A stretch of DNA of 7,883 bases from Pedobacter schmidteae (GTDB lineage Bacteria > Bacteroidota > Bacteroidia > Sphingobacteriales > Sphingobacteriaceae), in NCBI GenBank assembly GCA_945906015.1, contig CAMDQV010000087.1:1-7883 (forward strand), given 5' to 3'. Shown piece by piece: positions 4,909 to 7,883 of this stretch (positions are counted from its first letter, which is position 1; each line of letters begins with the position of its first letter). The notes beneath the pieces are model-generated. The model saw only the letters and a program-made list of their open reading frames with translations, ran no database searches and had not been told where the DNA came from. The position numbers were made by a program, and so were the translations under genes.

Positions 4909-6336
4909 ATGGAAAAAACTTCTTCACATGTATGGAATAACTGTCTTCAGATTATTAAGGATAACATCCCGGCTCAGAGTTTTAAAACTTGGTTTGAGCC
5001 TATAAAAGCCTTACGTCTTGAGGGTAATGTTCTTACTATACAGGTGCCGAGTTTATTTTTTTACGAATGGCTTGAAGAACACTATGTTGGCCTACTCAGA
5101 AAAACAGTAAAAAAGCAGTTGGGAGAAGATGGCAGGCTTGAGTACAATATTGTTGTGGAAAAGTCTTCAACCAGCATTCCCTACACAACCAATATGCCAT
5201 CCAATGGTAATGGTGCTGAGGGTAAAAACCAATCGATGCCAATGCCAATTTCCCTGAACAAGGATATAAAAAATCCTTTTGTAATTCCGGGGCTTAAAAA
5301 ATTGCAGGTCGACCCTCAGTTAAATCAGAATTATACTTTTGAAAATTTTATTGAAGGTGATTGCAATAGGTTAGCACGTTCAGCTGGTTATGCTGTTGCA
5401 GGTAAGCCTGGAGGCACTTCATTTAATCCGCTGATGATTTATGGCGGAGTTGGATTAGGCAAAACTCACCTTGTACAAGCAATTGGAAATGAAATTAAAC
5501 GTACCCTGACAGATAAATTGGTGCTTTATGTTTCTTGTGAGAAATTTACACAGCAATTTGTTGACGCTTTAAAGAATAACAATATTAATGATTTTGTGAA
5601 TTTCTATCAAGCAATGGATGTTCTGATTATGGACGACGTTCATAATTTTGCTGGTAAAGAAAAAACACAAGATATTTTCTTCCATATTTTCAACCACCTG
5701 CATCAATCAGGTAAACAATTGATCATTGCTTCCGACAAACCACCTAAAGATCTTTCAGGTCTTGAAGAACGTCTGCTGTCCCGTTTCAAGTGGGGCTTAT
5801 CAGCCGACCTTCAGATTCCTGATCTTGAAACTAGAATGGCTATTCTTAACAAAAAAATGTATTTTGATGGAATTGAACTTCCTTCTGAAGTAATTGAATA
5901 TGTTGCTCATAATATCGACAATAATGTTCGAGAGCTTGAAGGTGCCATGGTTTCACTATTGGCTCAATCTACTCTCAATAAAAAGGAGATTGATCTGAAT
6001 CTGGCTAAATCAATGCTTAAAAATTTCATCAAGAATTCAAGTAAAGAGATTTCAATGGAATATATTCAGAAACTTGTATGCGAGTATTTTGAGGTTCCTA
6101 TCGAAATGGTGAAATCTAAAACCAGGAAACGCGAAATTGTGCAGGCTCGTCAAATTTCAATGTACTTGTCAAAGCTTCATACTAAAACTTCCCTAAAGTC
6201 AATTGGTGCGTTTTTTGGTGGACGCGACCACTCAACAGTGATCTACGCCTGTCAAACGGTAGATGATCTGATTGATACAGACAAAAAATTCAAAGGCTAT
6301 GTAGCCGATATTCAAAAGAAGCTGAAAATGAGTTAA
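4909..6336 (+). CDS. dnaA: Chromosomal replication initiator protein DnaA
   Basis: The 475-residue protein shows all four DnaA domains. Domain I (about 1-85) has the 'VWNNCLQIIKDNIPAQSFKTWFEPI' start and is followed by a poorly conserved linker (about 86-140). The AAA+ domain carries Walker A GGVGLGKTH (179-187, Lys185), Walker B VLIMDDVH (238-245), sensor 1 IIASDKPP (272-279), the arginine finger in RLLSRF (Arg292) and sensor 2 in NNVRELEGA (Arg341). Domain IV (about 375-475) has the basic SKTRKREIVQARQ helix region and the box-recognition signature GGRDHSTV (437-444). DnaA-ATP binds oriC boxes and melts the duplex to start replication. The start at 4909 fits the usual N-terminus; the leader is A-rich with no Shine-Dalgarno site. 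It stands alone between an AT-rich region and a strong terminator, and nothing is missing or altered. dnaN and recF do not follow. Confidence 0.98.
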   Translation: MEKTSSHVWNNCLQIIKDNIPAQSFKTWFEPIKALRLEGNVLTIQVPSLFFYEWLEEHYVGLLRKTVKKQLGEDGRLEYNIVVEKSSTSIPYTTNMPSNGNGAEGKNQSMPMPISLNKDIKNPFVIPGLKKLQVDPQLNQNYTFENFIEGDCNRLARSAGYAVAGKPGGTSFNPLMIYGGVGLGKTHLVQAIGNEIKRTLTDKLVLYVSCEKFTQQFVDALKNNNINDFVNFYQAMDVLIMDDVHNFAGKEKTQDIFFHIFNHLHQSGKQLIIASDKPPKDLSGLEERLLSRFKWGLSADLQIPDLETRMAILNKKMYFDGIELPSEVIEYVAHNIDNNVRELEGAMVSLLAQSTLNKKEIDLNLAKSMLKNFIKNSSKEISMEYIQKLVCEYFEVPIEMVKSKTRKREIVQARQISMYLSKLHTKTSLKSIGAFFGGRDHSTVIYACQTVDDLIDTDKKFKGYVADIQKKLKMS

Positions 6337-6371
6337 GTGCTCTTTTAAGCTCAATTTCATTTCCCTATTTT

Positions 6372-6416
6372 AAGATCTCATAGGTCAACTATTTAGTATT
6401 GATTTATGAGATTTTT
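6372..6416 (+). terminator. Intrinsic terminator after dnaA
   Basis: ATCTCATA (6375-6382) pairs exactly with TATGAGAT (6405-6412). The stem can extend outward by a G-T pair and two A-T pairs into the following T-run (6412-6416), and T-rich sequence continues. The loop of 22 bases is long but can fold internally. It begins 35 bases after the dnaA stop codon. The rest of the 186-base gap (6337-6522) holds no gene, and I see no convincing promoter in it, although one must serve the next gene. Confidence 0.75.
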
Positions 6417-6522
6417 ATTTTGTAATTGCCTAAATATTAATTATTGACTTGCTTTTATTCGCATTTATTCCTTAATTGCTTTTTGTAATTGTACTTGTTT
6501 TATCATTCCTGTGAAATAATAA

Positions 6523-7883
6523 ATGAAAACAGTATTCCTTTTAGTAATTAGCATTACTCTCTTTACTTCCTGTTCAAACTCTGTATCTGACGATTATTCT
6601 GGCTGGGCCAATTATGGCGGGACTAAAGATGCTAACCGATATTCGTCTATTGATCAGATCAATTTAGAGAATGTTACAGGTTTAGAGGAGGCATGGGTTT
6701 TTAATACAGGCGATAAAGACACTGCCAACCGAAGTGAGATGCAGTGTAACCCGATTGTTATAGATCAAACATTGTATGTTACTAGTTCAAAATTCAAGTT
6801 ATTTGCCTTAGATCCAACAAGCGGGAAACAAAAATGGGTTTTTGATCCTTCAGCAAACTCAGATGAGAAAATGGGTTTTGGAATAAACCGCGGATTAATG
6901 TACTGGCAAGATGAAAAGGGAACTGATAAGCGTATTTTTTATGGCGCTGCCTCTAAACTTTATGCAGTGAATGCAATAAATGGTGATCTCATTAAAGATT
7001 TTGGAAATGGGGGATCGATTGAATTGAAGGAAGGTCTTGATATCCCTGAATCGCAGGATGGATCTTTGCTACTCAAAACTCCTGGGGTAATTTTTAAGGA
7101 TCTTTTAATTGTGGGGATGAGTCTTTCTGAAGATGCTGATGCCTTGCCAGGACATGTCCGAGCATTTGATGTCAGAACAGGAAAACGTCAATGGATATTT
7201 CATACCATCCCTCAGCCTGGTGAATTTGGATATGATAGTTGGGAGGATAAGGAATCATGGAAAAATATCGGGGGTGCAAATAACTGGACCGGTATGTCGC
7301 TCGATGAACAGAGAGGTATAGTTTATGTGCCAACTGGTACTGCATCTCCCGACTTTTATGGGGGTACCCGTAAAGGATCAAATCTTTTTGCAAATAGTAT
7401 TATCGCTCTAGACGCTGCTACTGGAAAGTATATCTGGCATTATCAGGTAGTTCACCATGATCTTTGGGATCGGGATCTTCCAGCAGCTCCCAATCTGATT
7501 ACAGTAAATAATAATGGAAAAAATATTGATGCATTGGCACAGATCACCAAGCATGGCTATATATATTTACTTGATCGTACAAACGGGAACCCTATTTTTC
7601 CAATCCCTGAAGTTCCAGTTCCTCAAGAAGCCCTTCCCGGCGAAAAACCCTGGCCAACTCAGCCGATACCATCACTCCCAGAGGCATTTTCAAGACAAAA
7701 ATTTGCCCCCGAAGATATCAGTAACATTAGCCCTGAAACCCAAAGAGAATTGACGGAAAGATATGCTCAGATCAAAAACAGAAAACAGTTTACCCCTCCA
7801 TCTAAAGAGGGTAACTGGATATTTCCTGATTTTGGTGGAGGTGGTGAATGGGGAGGCGCAGCAGTGGATATGGAAACAAAGAT
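6523..7883 (+). CDS. PQQ-dependent dehydrogenase, glucose dehydrogenase type, predicted lipoprotein (cut by right edge)
   Basis: The frame is open from the ATG at 6523 to the window end: 453 complete codons, no stop. Residues 1-16 form a hydrophobic signal with Cys17 in LFTSC, so a lipoprotein in the periplasm or outer membrane is likely; the E. coli Gcd five-helix membrane anchor is absent. The body shows quinoprotein propeller repeats with GK-x(2)-W motifs (Trp105, Trp224, Trp305), the start 'WANYGGTKDANRYSSIDQI', HHDLWDRDLPAAPNL (Asp316 in the WD) and TKHGYIYLLDR (Lys343). Their 27-residue spacing equals that of Asp466 and Lys493, the PQQ-site pair of E. coli Gcd as I recall it. The visible part ends in the family block GNWIFPDFGGGGEWGGAAVD. 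It should oxidise an aldose or related alcohol and pass electrons to quinone or a cytochrome. The C-terminus, where some relatives carry a cytochrome c domain, is outside. No pqq synthesis genes are visible. Confidence 0.9.
   Translation, partial: MKTVFLLVISITLFTSCSNSVSDDYSGWANYGGTKDANRYSSIDQINLENVTGLEEAWVFNTGDKDTANRSEMQCNPIVIDQTLYVTSSKFKLFALDPTSGKQKWVFDPSANSDEKMGFGINRGLMYWQDEKGTDKRIFYGAASKLYAVNAINGDLIKDFGNGGSIELKEGLDIPESQDGSLLLKTPGVIFKDLLIVGMSLSEDADALPGHVRAFDVRTGKRQWIFHTIPQPGEFGYDSWEDKESWKNIGGANNWTGMSLDEQRGIVYVPTGTASPDFYGGTRKGSNLFANSIIALDAATGKYIWHYQVVHHDLWDRDLPAAPNLITVNNNGKNIDALAQITKHGYIYLLDRTNGNPIFPIPEVPVPQEALPGEKPWPTQPIPSLPEAFSRQKFAPEDISNISPETQRELTERYAQIKNRKQFTPPSKEGNWIFPDFGGGGEWGGAAVDMETK

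Noticed and set aside
6431..6522. Promoter for the quinoprotein gene (TTTG at 6482-6485 and TATCATTC at 6501-6508)
   Set aside because: The second element has two mismatches to TAnnTTTG and the spacing is short, so it is no better than expected in AT-rich sequence.
7172..7393. Short reading frames on both strands (also 7133-7321 and 7514-7753) inside the quinoprotein gene
   Set aside because: All overlap the long open frame that reads through with clear quinoprotein motifs; they are shadows.

Overview
This window looks like a housekeeping stretch of a Bacteroidota chromosome, most likely from the Sphingobacteriales or a near relative. The reasons are the character of the DnaA and mutase proteins, the low G+C content, A-rich start regions without clear Shine-Dalgarno sites, a TAnnTTTG-type promoter element, and a small membrane protein of a Bacteroidota-type family. 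The assignment rests on reading alone; no search was run.

Layout. Bases 1-172 hold the 3' end of a dTDP-glucose 4,6-dehydratase gene (rfbB) on the + strand. It converges on an orphan MacB/FtsX-type ABC permease gene (348-1592, - strand), and the short space between them is filled by a pyrimidine-rich repeat array. Upstream of the permease on the same strand is an A-type Fe-S carrier gene (HesB/IscA family, 1658-2011, - strand). A strong intrinsic terminator separates these two genes and almost touches the permease start. A divergent gap (2012-2105) leads into a + strand two-gene operon: a single-pass membrane protein of unknown function (2106-2639) and, four bases later, a methylmalonyl-CoA mutase catalytic subunit (2644-4188) that has no cobalamin-binding domain.

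A 720-base gene-free, very AT-rich stretch (4189-4908) follows. It is full of small inverted repeats and carries one good DnaA-box-like site just before dnaA (4909-6336), so it is a candidate origin or dnaA regulatory region, though the box count is too low to claim an origin. After a clear terminator comes a gene for a PQQ-dependent dehydrogenase of the glucose dehydrogenase type, predicted to be a lipoprotein (from 6523, running off the right edge).

How they work together. Only the membrane protein and the mutase look like one transcriptional unit. The others act in unrelated processes: cell-surface sugar synthesis, ABC transport, Fe-S cluster delivery, propionate/succinate carbon flow, replication initiation and periplasmic sugar oxidation. 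I see no phage, transposon, CRISPR or defence island. The most unusual parts are non-coding: the repeat array, the terminator against the permease start, and the gap before dnaA.
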